From positions 496,001 to 560,000 of the forward strand of contig CAVPHY010000028.1 in the NCBI GenBank assembly GCA_963704855.1: a stretch of DNA of 64,000 nucleotides, read 5' to 3'. Below are positions 55,934-64,000 of this stretch, one piece after another; position 1 is the first letter of the stretch; each line of letters opens with the position of its first letter. This DNA is from SZUA-36 sp963704855. GTDB taxonomy: Bacteria > Pseudomonadota > Gammaproteobacteria > Xanthomonadales > SZUA-36. The notes under the pieces were generated by a model. The model ran no database searches, was not told where the DNA came from, and saw only the letters and a program-made list of their open reading frames with translations. Position numbers and translations under genes: made by a program.

Positions 55934-57562
55934 GTGCGAAAAACAACTCAACTGAAGAATTTGCTGAACTCCCCCCAAACGGAGTTTATCCTCGAGGCGC
56001 ATAACGGCTTATCCGCACGTATCGTGGAAGAGGCCGGGTTCAAGGGGATTTGGGGTTCCGGCCTGGCCCTGTCCGCCCAGCACGCCGTGCGTGACAACAA
56101 CGAGCTTTCCTGGACCCAGGTGGTGGAGCAACTGGGATTTATGACCGATGTGACCAATATTCCGATTTTGCTGGATGGTGATACCGGTTACGGGGATTTC
56201 AACAATATGCGCAGACTGGTGCGCAAGCTCGGCCAGATCGGTGTCGCGGGTGTCTGTATCGAAGACAAGTTGTTTCCCAAGACCAACAGTTTTATCCAGG
56301 GCGAGGCGCAACCGCTGGAAGACATCCAGACCTTCTGCGGAAAAATCCGGGCGGGCAAGGATTCACAGGCCGATGATGACTTTTGTATCGTCGCCCGGGT
56401 TGAAGCGTTTATCGCCGGTTGGGGTCTCGACGAGGCTTTGAAGCGGGCAGAGGCCTACCACGCAGCGGGAGCCGATGCGATCCTGATCCACAGCAAACAC
56501 AGCCAGCCAGACCAGGTGCTGGGCTTTGCCGCCGAGTGGGCCAACCGCAGCCCCCTGGTGATCGTTCCGACCAAGTACTACGCAACCCCAACCGAGGTGT
56601 TTGAAGAGGCAAATATCGGCCTGGTCGTTTGGGCCAATCACATGATACGCACCTGTATCTCCGCCATGCAGAAGACGGCGTCAAATATCCATGTAACCCG
56701 TTCCCTGGTTGAGAGTGAGGGCCGGATTGCAACGGTTCCCGAGATATTCCGCCTGCAGGGCGCGGATGAGTTGCTGGAGGCCGAGAAACGCTATGCGCGG
56801 GGTAGTGGTCACCCGGTTTCAGCGATCATACTGGCGGCCTCGCGGGGCCAGGGTATGGATGACCTGACCCAGGACAAGCCAAAAGTGATGCTGCCGGTCG
56901 CGGGCGTGCCGGTATTGCGCCGGCAAGTTGACAAGTTCAAGCAAGAGGGTGTCAATGACATTACCGTGGTTGCCGGATATCGCCACGATGCCATCGATGT
57001 TCAGGGTGCGAAAGTGGTGCTCAATGAAAAGTGGGAATCCACGGGCGAGCTTGCCTCACTTGACTGCGCGATGCAAAGCATCACGACAGACACCGTTATT
57101 ATCTATGGGGATTTATTGTTCCGTTCATACATGTTGCACAATTTGCTGGATTGGAAGGCAGGATTGTTGGTGGCGGTTGATTCATCGGTGATTTCCAACG
57201 TGGTTGGACATGCCAATGACCTGGCCTATTGTTCGGCGCCGGATAACCGCGCCATGTACCAGCAGAAAGTGACCCTTGATCGGGTGACCCCTGAAAAAGA
57301 GTTCGGGAACAGGCAGCCGGATGGCCGCTGGATCGGTATGATGCGGGTTGCAGGCCAGGGAGTCGAGCATTTGCGCGCAGCCATGCGGACGTTGAAGAAA
57401 GGGGGCGATTTCAACACCCTGGGTGTACCGGATCTGCTCAACCAGTTGGTCGCGGATGGACACGCGCCGCAGGTGCAGTATGTCAATGGACACTGGATGG
57501 ATATCAACACCCTTGGCGATCTGTATCGCGCAGGTACGTTTGAGCACATTGCGGGTGAGTGA
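55934..57562 (+). CDS. pepM: Phosphoenolpyruvate mutase fused to a nucleotidyltransferase domain
   Basis: PepM rearranges PEP to phosphonopyruvate, the first step of nearly all phosphonate synthesis. Residues 1–290 are PepM: EAHNGLSARIVEEAGFKGIW (part), GDTGYGD (82–88), the diagnostic EDKLFPKTNS loop (110–119; EDKX5NS type) and VARVEAF. Residues 295–542 form a nucleotidyltransferase, as in PepM–PntC fusions. Its P-loop reads LAASRGQGMDDLT, lacking the usual GxGxR, unlike the separate enzyme at 55155. A GTG at 55934 with GGAAG about 8 nt upstream fits PepM N-termini (RKTTQLKNLLNS). AEP genes follow. Confidence 0.93.
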   Translation: MRKTTQLKNLLNSPQTEFILEAHNGLSARIVEEAGFKGIWGSGLALSAQHAVRDNNELSWTQVVEQLGFMTDVTNIPILLDGDTGYGDFNNMRRLVRKLGQIGVAGVCIEDKLFPKTNSFIQGEAQPLEDIQTFCGKIRAGKDSQADDDFCIVARVEAFIAGWGLDEALKRAEAYHAAGADAILIHSKHSQPDQVLGFAAEWANRSPLVIVPTKYYATPTEVFEEANIGLVVWANHMIRTCISAMQKTASNIHVTRSLVESEGRIATVPEIFRLQGADELLEAEKRYARGSGHPVSAIILAASRGQGMDDLTQDKPKVMLPVAGVPVLRRQVDKFKQEGVNDITVVAGYRHDAIDVQGAKVVLNEKWESTGELASLDCAMQSITTDTVIIYGDLLFRSYMLHNLLDWKAGLLVAVDSSVISNVVGHANDLAYCSAPDNRAMYQQKVTLDRVTPEKEFGNRQPDGRWIGMMRVAGQGVEHLRAAMRTLKKGGDFNTLGVPDLLNQLVADGHAPQVQYVNGHWMDINTLGDLYRAGTFEHIAGE

Positions 57563-57588
57563 AAATACAGTAACAAGCTGGAAAAGCC

Positions 57589-58752
57589 ATGATTGAAGCA
57601 CGGGAATTCGTCGGCCCGGCAAAACGCCTGGGGTTTGATTTTTGGGCGGGTGTACCCTGTTCCTTCCTGACGCCTTTTATCAATTACACCATCGGCGATT
57701 CAGGCCTGACCTATATCTCATCAGCCAATGAAGGCGACGCCGTGGCAACCGCCAGCGGTGCGGCCCTTGGTGGGCGCCGTGCGGTCGCCATGATGCAAAA
57801 TTCAGGTCTGGGTAATGCTGTGAGTCCACTGACTTCACTGAATCATGTATTCCGGATACCCATACTGTTGATCATTACCCTGAGGGGAGAGCCAGGCTTT
57901 CCGGATGAGCCACAACATGAATTGATGGGGCAAATCACAACGGATCTTCTTGATACCCTGCAGCTATCGTGGTGCTGGTTTCCGGAGTGCAGCGATGACG
58001 TGGAAAAAGCCCTGAAAGTGGCGGTCAACCACATGGATTCTACCGGCAGGCCTTTCGCGATGATCATGAAAAAGGGCATGGTGGCACCGTACAAGTTGAA
58101 ACGGGCGTCAGGGTCCGGTAAACCCACCTCCGGGGGTATACTGAAGACAGGCCCCGACCGCGGGAAACCGCCATCCCGCCACGATGTACTTAAACAACTG
58201 GTGGCTGACAGTAGTATTTCAGATACCATCCTGATCGCCTCAACCGGGTTTAACGGGCGCGAGCTTTACGCCATAGAGGATCGCCTGAACCACCTGTACA
58301 TGGTCGGCTCCATGGGCTGTGCCGCCTCGCTCGGTCTCGGTCTTTCGCTGGTCAGGCCGGATCAAAAGATCATCGTGATTGACGGGGACGGTGCCGTGTT
58401 GATGCGTATGGGTAATATGGCAACCGTGGGCGCGTATGGTGGTGATAATTTTTATCACCTGCTGCTTGATAACCATGTGCACGAGTCGACCGGTGGTCAG
58501 GCGACGGTCAGTTCCGTGGTGGATTTTCAGACCGTAGCCGCGGCCTGTGGTTACCGCACTGCGGTATCCGGTGCGGCGGGTTATCCAGGCATCGGCGATT
58601 TTTTACAGGCAACAGCACCGGCGTTTGTGCACTTTGAAACCAGCCGGGGTGTGCCTGAAGGGCTTCCGCGTCCGTCGCTTAAACCCGCCGATGTCGCCAG
58701 GCGTTTGATGAAGCACCTGGGTGTCAGTGCCGCCTGGTTGACACCGCGATAG
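57589..58752 (+). CDS. ppd: Phosphonopyruvate decarboxylase
   Basis: Ppd decarboxylates phosphonopyruvate to phosphonoacetaldehyde and pulls the unfavourable PepM reaction forward. The 387-aa ThDP-dependent enzyme has GVPCSFLTPFIN near the N-terminus, the catalytic-Glu region SSANEGDAVATASG, and the ThDP motif GDGAVLMRMGNMATVG…NFYHLLLDN (GDG…N type). Length is typical. It lies 26 nt after pepM. Confidence 0.94.
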   Translation: MIEAREFVGPAKRLGFDFWAGVPCSFLTPFINYTIGDSGLTYISSANEGDAVATASGAALGGRRAVAMMQNSGLGNAVSPLTSLNHVFRIPILLIITLRGEPGFPDEPQHELMGQITTDLLDTLQLSWCWFPECSDDVEKALKVAVNHMDSTGRPFAMIMKKGMVAPYKLKRASGSGKPTSGGILKTGPDRGKPPSRHDVLKQLVADSSISDTILIASTGFNGRELYAIEDRLNHLYMVGSMGCAASLGLGLSLVRPDQKIIVIDGDGAVLMRMGNMATVGAYGGDNFYHLLLDNHVHESTGGQATVSSVVDFQTVAAACGYRTAVSGAAGYPGIGDFLQATAPAFVHFETSRGVPEGLPRPSLKPADVARRLMKHLGVSAAWLTPR

Positions 58753-58848
58753 CACGGATTGAAGCGTGTCATTGCGGCCGAATCGATAAAACACTCATAT
58801 CACGGGCTGAAATCAAGTAAAATCTTTGCCTGTTAACGGGAGTTCTGA

Positions 58849-59448
58849 ATGGTTAAAGAGCGGGTCACGATGATGGGCAAACGAACTGGCATATTGGGCT
58901 GGTTCGATTACATTCGCTTTAATGAAATCCTGCGCCAGGTCATCGGTCTGTTGCTGGTCGCTGTGTGCGCGTATTTTGCCAGGCCGGACACCGGAACCGT
59001 GTCGGTCGGGCTTGCGCTCGCCGTACTGGGACAGGTTTTTCGGATTTACGCAGCCGGTTACATTTTCAAGAACAAGCAGCTGGCTACTACCGGCCCCTAT
59101 GCGCTGGTGCGGCATCCTTTATACCTGGGAAACTTCATCATCCTGATCGGTTTCACCATTGCTTCGGCCAACCTCTACGTTGTCGCCGGCGTGGTCGTTT
59201 TCTTTCTTATCTGGTATCCGGCAGCCATTGCCTATGAAGACAGTAAACTGGAGAACATATTTGGCGATGAATGGCGCGCATGGAGCGGAAATATACGCGC
59301 CATTATTCCGGGCCGTGTACGCTGGTCTGATTTGAAGGCGAGTGGCTGGGATACCTATCAGTCACTCATCCGTAATGGCGAACTGCCAATTTCACTCTAC
59401 CTGCTGAGCTGTGGAATCTGGTTGTGGGTTGTCAGTCACGCCTATTAG
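58849..59448 (+). CDS. Membrane methyltransferase, ICMT/PEMT family
   Basis: The 199-aa protein has four or five hydrophobic segments and the SAM-binding signature TTGPYALVRHPLYLGNF, then a conserved Glu in YEDSKLENIFGDEWRAW. This family methylates isoprenylcysteine or phospholipid amines. In a 2-aminoethylphosphonate cluster an N-methyltransferase for AEP or AEP-lipid is a plausible role, but the substrate cannot be read from sequence. It is separated from ppd by 96 bp, which could hold a promoter. Confidence 0.82.
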   Translation: MVKERVTMMGKRTGILGWFDYIRFNEILRQVIGLLLVAVCAYFARPDTGTVSVGLALAVLGQVFRIYAAGYIFKNKQLATTGPYALVRHPLYLGNFIILIGFTIASANLYVVAGVVVFFLIWYPAAIAYEDSKLENIFGDEWRAWSGNIRAIIPGRVRWSDLKASGWDTYQSLIRNGELPISLYLLSCGIWLWVVSHAY

Positions 59449-59502
59449 TCGCAGACGAACTATGGAGACTTTTCTTATTCCAGCTTTAACCAGGACATTT
59501 AC

Positions 59503-60588
59503 GTGAGACCCATTCTTCTAAATCCAGGCCCTGTGTCGTTAAGTGAAGGCGTTCGCAAGGCGGTCGCCCGCGTGGACCTGTGCCATCGCGAACCTGAGTA
59601 TTTTGAACTGCAGGATGAAGTCATTCGTGGTTTGCTGGATATTTACCAGTGTGATCCGGAGACATGGGCAGCCATTTTAATCGGCGGTTCGGGCACGTCG
59701 GCGCTCGAAGCCATGATGGCCTCTTTGCTGCCCCGTGACGCGCATGCGCTGGTGCTTGAAAACGGCGTCTATGGTGAGCGGTTGAGCCACATCGCAGATA
59801 TACATGGGATCCGGCGCCAGGCGCTGAACGCAGCCTGGGGTGAGCCCCTTGATTTAAATGCAATGGCTGATCTGCTCGCAACGGGTGATTTCTCACACGT
59901 TCTGGCGGTACACCACGAAACCACCACCGGCCGTCTGAACCCGGTTGATGAGATCGCCACCCTTTGCACGGAGTTCAACGTGCAGCTTTTACTTGACGCG
60001 GTCTCCAGTTTTGGCGCGGAACCCATTCCATTCAAGAGTGAATCTTTACTGGCGATTGCCGCGACCGCGAACAAGTGCCTGCATGGTATACCCGGTTTGG
60101 CGATGGTGTTGTGCCGGCAAACAGCACTGGAGCAGGCTATCGAACCCCGCAGCCTGAGTCTGCACCTGCCCACATGGGCCGGCCACCAGGCCAGGCAGTC
60201 GACACCTTTCACACCCCCGGTCAATGGTTTGCTCGGTCTTGCCAAGGCCTTGAAGGAACTCAACAAGCAGGGTGGCTGGAAAGCGCGCCGGAAGCGTTAC
60301 CGCGAACTGGCCGCGCGGGTAGCTGAAACCTGTGCGAGCCTGGGTGTGGATGCGTGGTTGCCGGCAAAAGACAGTTCATGTGTGTTACACAGTTATCACC
60401 TGCCAGCGGGTTTGACCTACGGGCAACTGCACGATGGCCTGAAACAGCAGGGATTTGTCATCTATGCGGGGCAGGGTGATCTGGCTTCACGCCTGTTCAG
60501 GATTTCAACCATGGGGGAGATTAGCGATTACGACATGGCCCGCCTTGAACAGGCGCTCCGGCTGGTGATTGCCGGGGCAGGAGACTGA
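59503..60588 (+). CDS. 2-aminoethylphosphonate aminotransferase (PhnW/AepZ-type)
   Basis: This PLP enzyme interconverts phosphonoacetaldehyde and AEP; here, with pepM and ppd, the biosynthetic direction is likely. The 361-aa class V aminotransferase has LLNPGPVSLSEGVR, IGGSGTSALEAMMAS, HHETTTGRLNP, DAVSSFGAEP and the PLP Lys in ATANKCLHGIPG. The C-terminal RISTMGEI is typical. A GTG at 59503 follows AGGAC by 8 nt. It overlaps the next gene by one base. Confidence 0.92.
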   Translation: MRPILLNPGPVSLSEGVRKAVARVDLCHREPEYFELQDEVIRGLLDIYQCDPETWAAILIGGSGTSALEAMMASLLPRDAHALVLENGVYGERLSHIADIHGIRRQALNAAWGEPLDLNAMADLLATGDFSHVLAVHHETTTGRLNPVDEIATLCTEFNVQLLLDAVSSFGAEPIPFKSESLLAIAATANKCLHGIPGLAMVLCRQTALEQAIEPRSLSLHLPTWAGHQARQSTPFTPPVNGLLGLAKALKELNKQGGWKARRKRYRELAARVAETCASLGVDAWLPAKDSSCVLHSYHLPAGLTYGQLHDGLKQQGFVIYAGQGDLASRLFRISTMGEISDYDMARLEQALRLVIAGAGD

Positions 60589-60836
60589 TGATGACGAGAT
60601 ACGTCAGAGCCACCCCCATGCAGGCACGATCGTTTTTTGCGGTTTTGATCGCATTGATAATGTTGCCATTGCCTGCATTAGCCTACCTCGACCCGACCAC
60701 CGGCAGCATGTTGATCTCGGCCATCGTAGGTTTGTTCGCTTCACTGGTGCTGGCCATCAAGACCTATTGGTATCGTATCAAGGCATTTTTCAAACCCAGG
60801 GCCAAAGGATCAGACGCTGACGATGGCGTTGCTTAA
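60588..60836 (+). CDS. Small membrane protein with YLDPTTGS motif
   Basis: The 82-aa protein has two hydrophobic segments around AYLDPTTGSMLISAI and a basic, Lys-rich C-terminus. Small proteins with a YLDPGTGS-like motif recur in polysaccharide clusters of many bacteria; their function is not known to me. It overlaps the preceding gene by 1 nt and the next by 14 nt, so it is co-translated. An internal ATG at 60618 is possible. Confidence 0.75.
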   Translation: MMTRYVRATPMQARSFFAVLIALIMLPLPALAYLDPTTGSMLISAIVGLFASLVLAIKTYWYRIKAFFKPRAKGSDADDGVA

Positions 60837-61995
60837 GGGTTGGTCAGAATGGCGCCAATACCGCAAACTATCTGCGGATTGGCGAAATATCGTCATCTAT
60901 TCCGAGAGCGGTCAGGACTGGCATTATTTTGAGCCACTGGTCACGGCACTGAATGAAGACCTTGCGCGTAAAGTAACCTATATCACTTCCGATGAGGACG
61001 ACGCAGGACTAAAGCGGCAGCACGGGCTGTACCGGTCCATTTGTATTCCCGAAGGGTTTTTCCTGACCCTGCATTTCAATTTTCAAAAGGCCGATGTGGT
61101 CGTGATGACCATGATGGACTTGAATAATTTTCAACTGAAAAGGTCGATTAACCCGGTTCATTATGTCTACCTGTTTCACGCGCTTGGCAGCACCCACATG
61201 GTGGACCACGCCAATTCCTATGATGCGTATGACAGCCTGTTTTGCGTCGGGCCGCACCATGTCGCCGAGCTTCGTAAGCGGGAGTCAATGCTTGGGATTG
61301 AGCCACGGAATCTGTTTGAGTATGGACACCCGCGGCTGGAGAACCTGCTGGTTGTGGCCATGTCTTACCAGCTGAGCGCCCTCCAGGCCGCAGAGGCCAC
61401 GAGCACAACCGTCCTGATTGCCCCGACCTGGGGTGATGAGTCCATTTTCAATACCTGCGGTGATGAGTTAACCGGGTTGCTGCTCGATGCGGGTTATCAC
61501 GTCATTGTCCGGCCGCATTACCAGACCGTAAAGAAGACACCCGAAGTCATTGACAAGCTGCGAACGAAATATGGCGATCGGGACAATTTCGAATACCAGG
61601 ACCGCATGGATGAGAGTGACAGCCTGTTTCGCTCGGATATCCTGATATGCGACTGGTCGGCCATGGCGATTGAATATGCCCTGGGTCTGGAAAAGCCGGT
61701 TCTGTTTGTTGATCTGCCCCGGCGGGTTCGCAATCCCGACTGGCAGGCAATGGATATCGAACCCGTTGAGATTGGCTTCCGGAAACTGGCCGGTGATATC
61801 GTTTCGCCGCAACAGCTCGATGAGGTGCCGCAAAAAATAGACGGCTTGCTGCAAAACCAGGAGAATTTCCGACAGCGTATGCAGAAACTGCGTTCGCAGA
61901 TGGTTTTTAATATTGGCAACAGCATCCAGGCCGGGGCAAAGGAAATTGCGCGACTGGCCGATGAAAAAGTAACCGGGCGCCAAGCCAGGGGCTAG
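60823..61995 (+). CDS. CDP-glycerol glycerophosphotransferase-like protein (TagB/TagF family)
   Basis: The 390-aa protein resembles enzymes that transfer alditol phosphates from CDP donors onto teichoic acids or capsules. It has the N-terminal YLFHALGSTHMV region, IAPTWGDESIF, VIVRPHYQT with a conserved His, and SDILICDWSAMAIEYAL (DxS-type motif), then KPVLFVDLPRR. Here it could transfer CMP-activated AEP or glycerol phosphate. The product is unknown. The four-base spacing to the next gene suggests one operon. Confidence 0.82.
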   Translation: MALLKGWSEWRQYRKLSADWRNIVIYSESGQDWHYFEPLVTALNEDLARKVTYITSDEDDAGLKRQHGLYRSICIPEGFFLTLHFNFQKADVVVMTMMDLNNFQLKRSINPVHYVYLFHALGSTHMVDHANSYDAYDSLFCVGPHHVAELRKRESMLGIEPRNLFEYGHPRLENLLVVAMSYQLSALQAAEATSTTVLIAPTWGDESIFNTCGDELTGLLLDAGYHVIVRPHYQTVKKTPEVIDKLRTKYGDRDNFEYQDRMDESDSLFRSDILICDWSAMAIEYALGLEKPVLFVDLPRRVRNPDWQAMDIEPVEIGFRKLAGDIVSPQQLDEVPQKIDGLLQNQENFRQRMQKLRSQMVFNIGNSIQAGAKEIARLADEKVTGRQARG

Positions 61996-61999
61996 GCAC

Positions 62000-63829
62000 A
62001 TGCCTGACAGACCCGTCCAGGATATCCGCAGCCGCCGACAGTTATTTCGCTGGCTGGGCTGGTTTGCAATGGCAAATGCTGTTGTTTTCGGTTTGATCAG
62101 TTTACGTTATTTGAGCGGGGGCCCGGAAGGGTCATCGCTGCTGGCGTGGGTCTACCTGGTGACCATTTACGTCTCCCATCACAGTTGGCTGGCCCTATTG
62201 CCTTTGCTGCTATTGGTCTCCCCAGTCATCTTATTGAAACCCTCGCTGCGATGGACAAAAATCCTGGCAGTGTCCCTGATGGCATTGATGATCGCCGTGA
62301 TCATGCTCGACAGCCTGCTTTGGTCGCAAAGCCGTTTTCATATCAACTTCCTGACACTCAGGATACTGGGCTCCTCAAGCCTGATTTTTACCGTGGTCAT
62401 GTTCGTGATTGCACTTTTGTTCGAGGCCCTGCTGGCTGGCAGGGTGTGGTCCTGGGTCGTGTCGGCACCCAAACATGGCGGGCGGTTGTTGGGGAGCGTG
62501 GTCGCGATCTGTTTCGTGGTTTCACAGGGCATCTATGCTTGGGCCGATGCCAGCTATTTTGTACCGGTAACCAGCATGGCCCAGCAGCTACCGGTACAGC
62601 GTGGGTTTACAGCGAAAAAACTGCTGGTCAGGTATGGCCTGGTCGATATCAGCCAAAGCAGGGAACGCCAGTTGGCCAACCGCATGGCGGGCGGCCAGAA
62701 TCAGGCGGGCGCTGCGAAACTGAACTATCCGCTGGCGCCGCTTGAGTGCTCCACAATGGAGCCGCTAAACCTGGTGCTTATACTGGTCGATGCGATGCGC
62801 GGTGGTTTGCTGGATATGGGAGTCACGCCTAATTTGGATCAATTTGCCGCACAGAGTGCAAGCCGTTTTTCAAACCATTTCAGTGGTGGCAACTCATCAC
62901 GGATGGGTGCATTCAGCCTGTTCTATGGCCTGCCACCGGGTTACTTCGGCAGCTTTGAAGCCTTGCAGAAACCGCCGGTCCTCATGGACCGCTTAATGGC
63001 CGCCGATTACCAGTTGGGTGTGTTCAGCAGTTCCAATTTGTACCGGCCGGTTACACTTGACCGGACCGCCTTTGCAAATGTGCCCAACCTCCGGATCGAG
63101 ACTAAACCGACTGGTGCACCGGCCTGGGAGCGTGACCGGATCATGACGAATGAATGGATGTCATGGCTGGATCAGCGATCTGTCGATCAACCGTTTTTTG
63201 GATTCCTTTTTTACGATGCGGCCAATGACCAGACTTACCCGCCTGATTACAAAGGACGTGTTTCGGCCGACCCCATTGATCCGTTGCCGGTCGAATTTGC
63301 CGAATACAAAACATCGCTTTTGTTTGTCGATGAACTCATAGGGCAAGTACTGGGTGACCTGGAAAATCGCGGTTTGGCGGATAGGACCGTGGTCATGATA
63401 TCCTCTGATCACGGCGAAGAATTCAATGAGAATGCTGACGGCATCAAGGGCCATGGTTCCGGTTATTCGCGGCAACAGCTTGGTGTGCCGATGCTGTTGG
63501 CCTGGCCGGGTGTAGAACCCCGTTACGTTTCCCACCGGACATCACATTATGATGTCGCACCGACCCTGGTGCGCCGGTTGTTAGGTTGCAGCAACGCCTA
63601 TTCTGATTATTCCATTGGACGGGATCTATACGACGGACCGCAATGGGATTGGATTATCGCGGGCAGTTATTACAATTATGCCGTGCTGGAACCTGAACAG
63701 ATTACGGTAACTTTTCCGAATGGTACCTACGAGGTTCGGGACAACAACTACCGTTTGCTTGAGGCCCCACGGTTCAATGGCGAGGTATTGGAAGCTGTCA
63801 TGCGCGCTAACACACGGTTTCACAAGTGA
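62000..63829 (+). CDS. YejM-like membrane sulfatase/phosphatase-fold protein
   Basis: The 609-aa protein has five N-terminal hydrophobic segments (about residues 15–200) and a periplasmic alkaline-phosphatase-superfamily domain. It shows LVLILVDAMRGG, the nucleophile region GGNSSRMGAFSLFYGLP, and SSDHGEEFNENAD. This layout matches YejM (PbgA/LapC) and is like lipid-headgroup transferases such as LtaS and EptA. YejM is a regulator of LPS synthesis in E. coli, so this could be a local paralogue or a phosphonotransferase. Key residues look intact, so a catalytic role is possible. Confidence 0.83.
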   Translation: MPDRPVQDIRSRRQLFRWLGWFAMANAVVFGLISLRYLSGGPEGSSLLAWVYLVTIYVSHHSWLALLPLLLLVSPVILLKPSLRWTKILAVSLMALMIAVIMLDSLLWSQSRFHINFLTLRILGSSSLIFTVVMFVIALLFEALLAGRVWSWVVSAPKHGGRLLGSVVAICFVVSQGIYAWADASYFVPVTSMAQQLPVQRGFTAKKLLVRYGLVDISQSRERQLANRMAGGQNQAGAAKLNYPLAPLECSTMEPLNLVLILVDAMRGGLLDMGVTPNLDQFAAQSASRFSNHFSGGNSSRMGAFSLFYGLPPGYFGSFEALQKPPVLMDRLMAADYQLGVFSSSNLYRPVTLDRTAFANVPNLRIETKPTGAPAWERDRIMTNEWMSWLDQRSVDQPFFGFLFYDAANDQTYPPDYKGRVSADPIDPLPVEFAEYKTSLLFVDELIGQVLGDLENRGLADRTVVMISSDHGEEFNENADGIKGHGSGYSRQQLGVPMLLAWPGVEPRYVSHRTSHYDVAPTLVRRLLGCSNAYSDYSIGRDLYDGPQWDWIIAGSYYNYAVLEPEQITVTFPNGTYEVRDNNYRLLEAPRFNGEVLEAVMRANTRFHK

Positions 63830-64000
63830 TACTGAACGGGCTCCGAACCTGTCTCGCTGTTTTGTGCTTGCTGTTTTCATGTTCAGCGGCTGCCGATGTG
63901 ACGGTCGACACCGAATCCCTGCATTTGCAGTTCAGCGGGGATGGTGACCTTCTTCTGGTCGAGGCCTGTTTCCCCGCCTGTTTCGAAGCAGGTGCGAAAA
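63826..64000 (+). CDS. Start of an exported protein (partial; YidC-like periplasmic region possible)
   Basis: A GTG overlaps the previous stop as GTGA and opens a frame that continues to the window end. It has a signal-peptide-like N-terminus (CLAVLCLLFSCSAAA) followed by VTVDTESLHLQFSGDGDLLL. This faintly resembles the start of the YidC periplasmic domain (VxTD…L…G G). Only about 58 codons are visible, so the identity is uncertain. Confidence 0.5.
   Translation, partial: MILNGLRTCLAVLCLLFSCSAAADVTVDTESLHLQFSGDGDLLLVEACFPACFEAGAK

Overview
This window looks like a chromosomal segment of a gammaproteobacterium of moderate GC content. The evidence is conserved gene order: secG–tRNA-Leu, then nuoA–N, then tRNA-fMet–rimP–nusA–infB–rbfA–truB–rpsO–pnp, plus leuS–lptE–holA–nadD–rsfS–rlmH–maf–rng–yhdP–tldD and a divergent darP/pmbA pair. 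LptE, YhdP, TldD/PmbA and a YejM-like protein point to a Gram-negative envelope. I cannot name the genus.

Layout. (1) 1–4.1 kb: tRNA-Glu(CTC), pcnB, folK, pgi. (2) 4.2–16.1 kb: leuS, lptE, holA, nadD, rsfS, rlmH, maf, rng and yhdP on one strand. (3) 16–21.4 kb: tldD, darP(-), pmbA, a 268-bp palindromic MITE-like element touching the pmbA stop codon, a membrane-anchored HExxHxxGxxD protein and an SDR oxidoreductase(-). (4) 21.7–37.6 kb: tpiA, secG, tRNA-Leu(GAG) and a complete 14-gene complex I operon. (5) 37.7–46.7 kb: initiator tRNA and the rimP–pnp translation and RNA-decay block, closed by a strong terminator. (6) 46.7–54.9 kb: an accessory island with a Sec-exported RHS/YD-repeat protein, a small YD partner and a candidate membrane immunity protein, about 1.2 kb of gene-poor AT-rich DNA with diverged repeats, a REP-associated (RAYT-type) transposase next to repeat arrays, and a MntA–HepT toxin–antitoxin pair(-). 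(7) 55.1 kb to the end: a phosphonate and cell-surface cluster on the plus strand.

The phosphonate cluster is the most interesting part. It encodes a nucleotidyltransferase, PEP mutase fused to a second nucleotidyltransferase domain, phosphonopyruvate decarboxylase, an ICMT/PEMT-like membrane methyltransferase, a 2-aminoethylphosphonate (AEP) aminotransferase, a small membrane protein, a CDP-glycerol glycerophosphotransferase-like enzyme, a YejM-like membrane protein with a sulfatase/alkaline-phosphatase fold, and the start of an exported protein. These could make AEP, activate it with CMP and attach it to an envelope lipid or glycan. The enzyme families are recognised from the sequence; the pathway end product is inference.

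Sequence quality caveat. Several essential genes (pgi, leuS, nuoE, nuoG, truB, and the tail of pcnB) are broken by one-base frame changes although homology continues in another frame. The most economical reading is residual sequencing or assembly indels, so these genes are annotated as single loci spanning the breaks.
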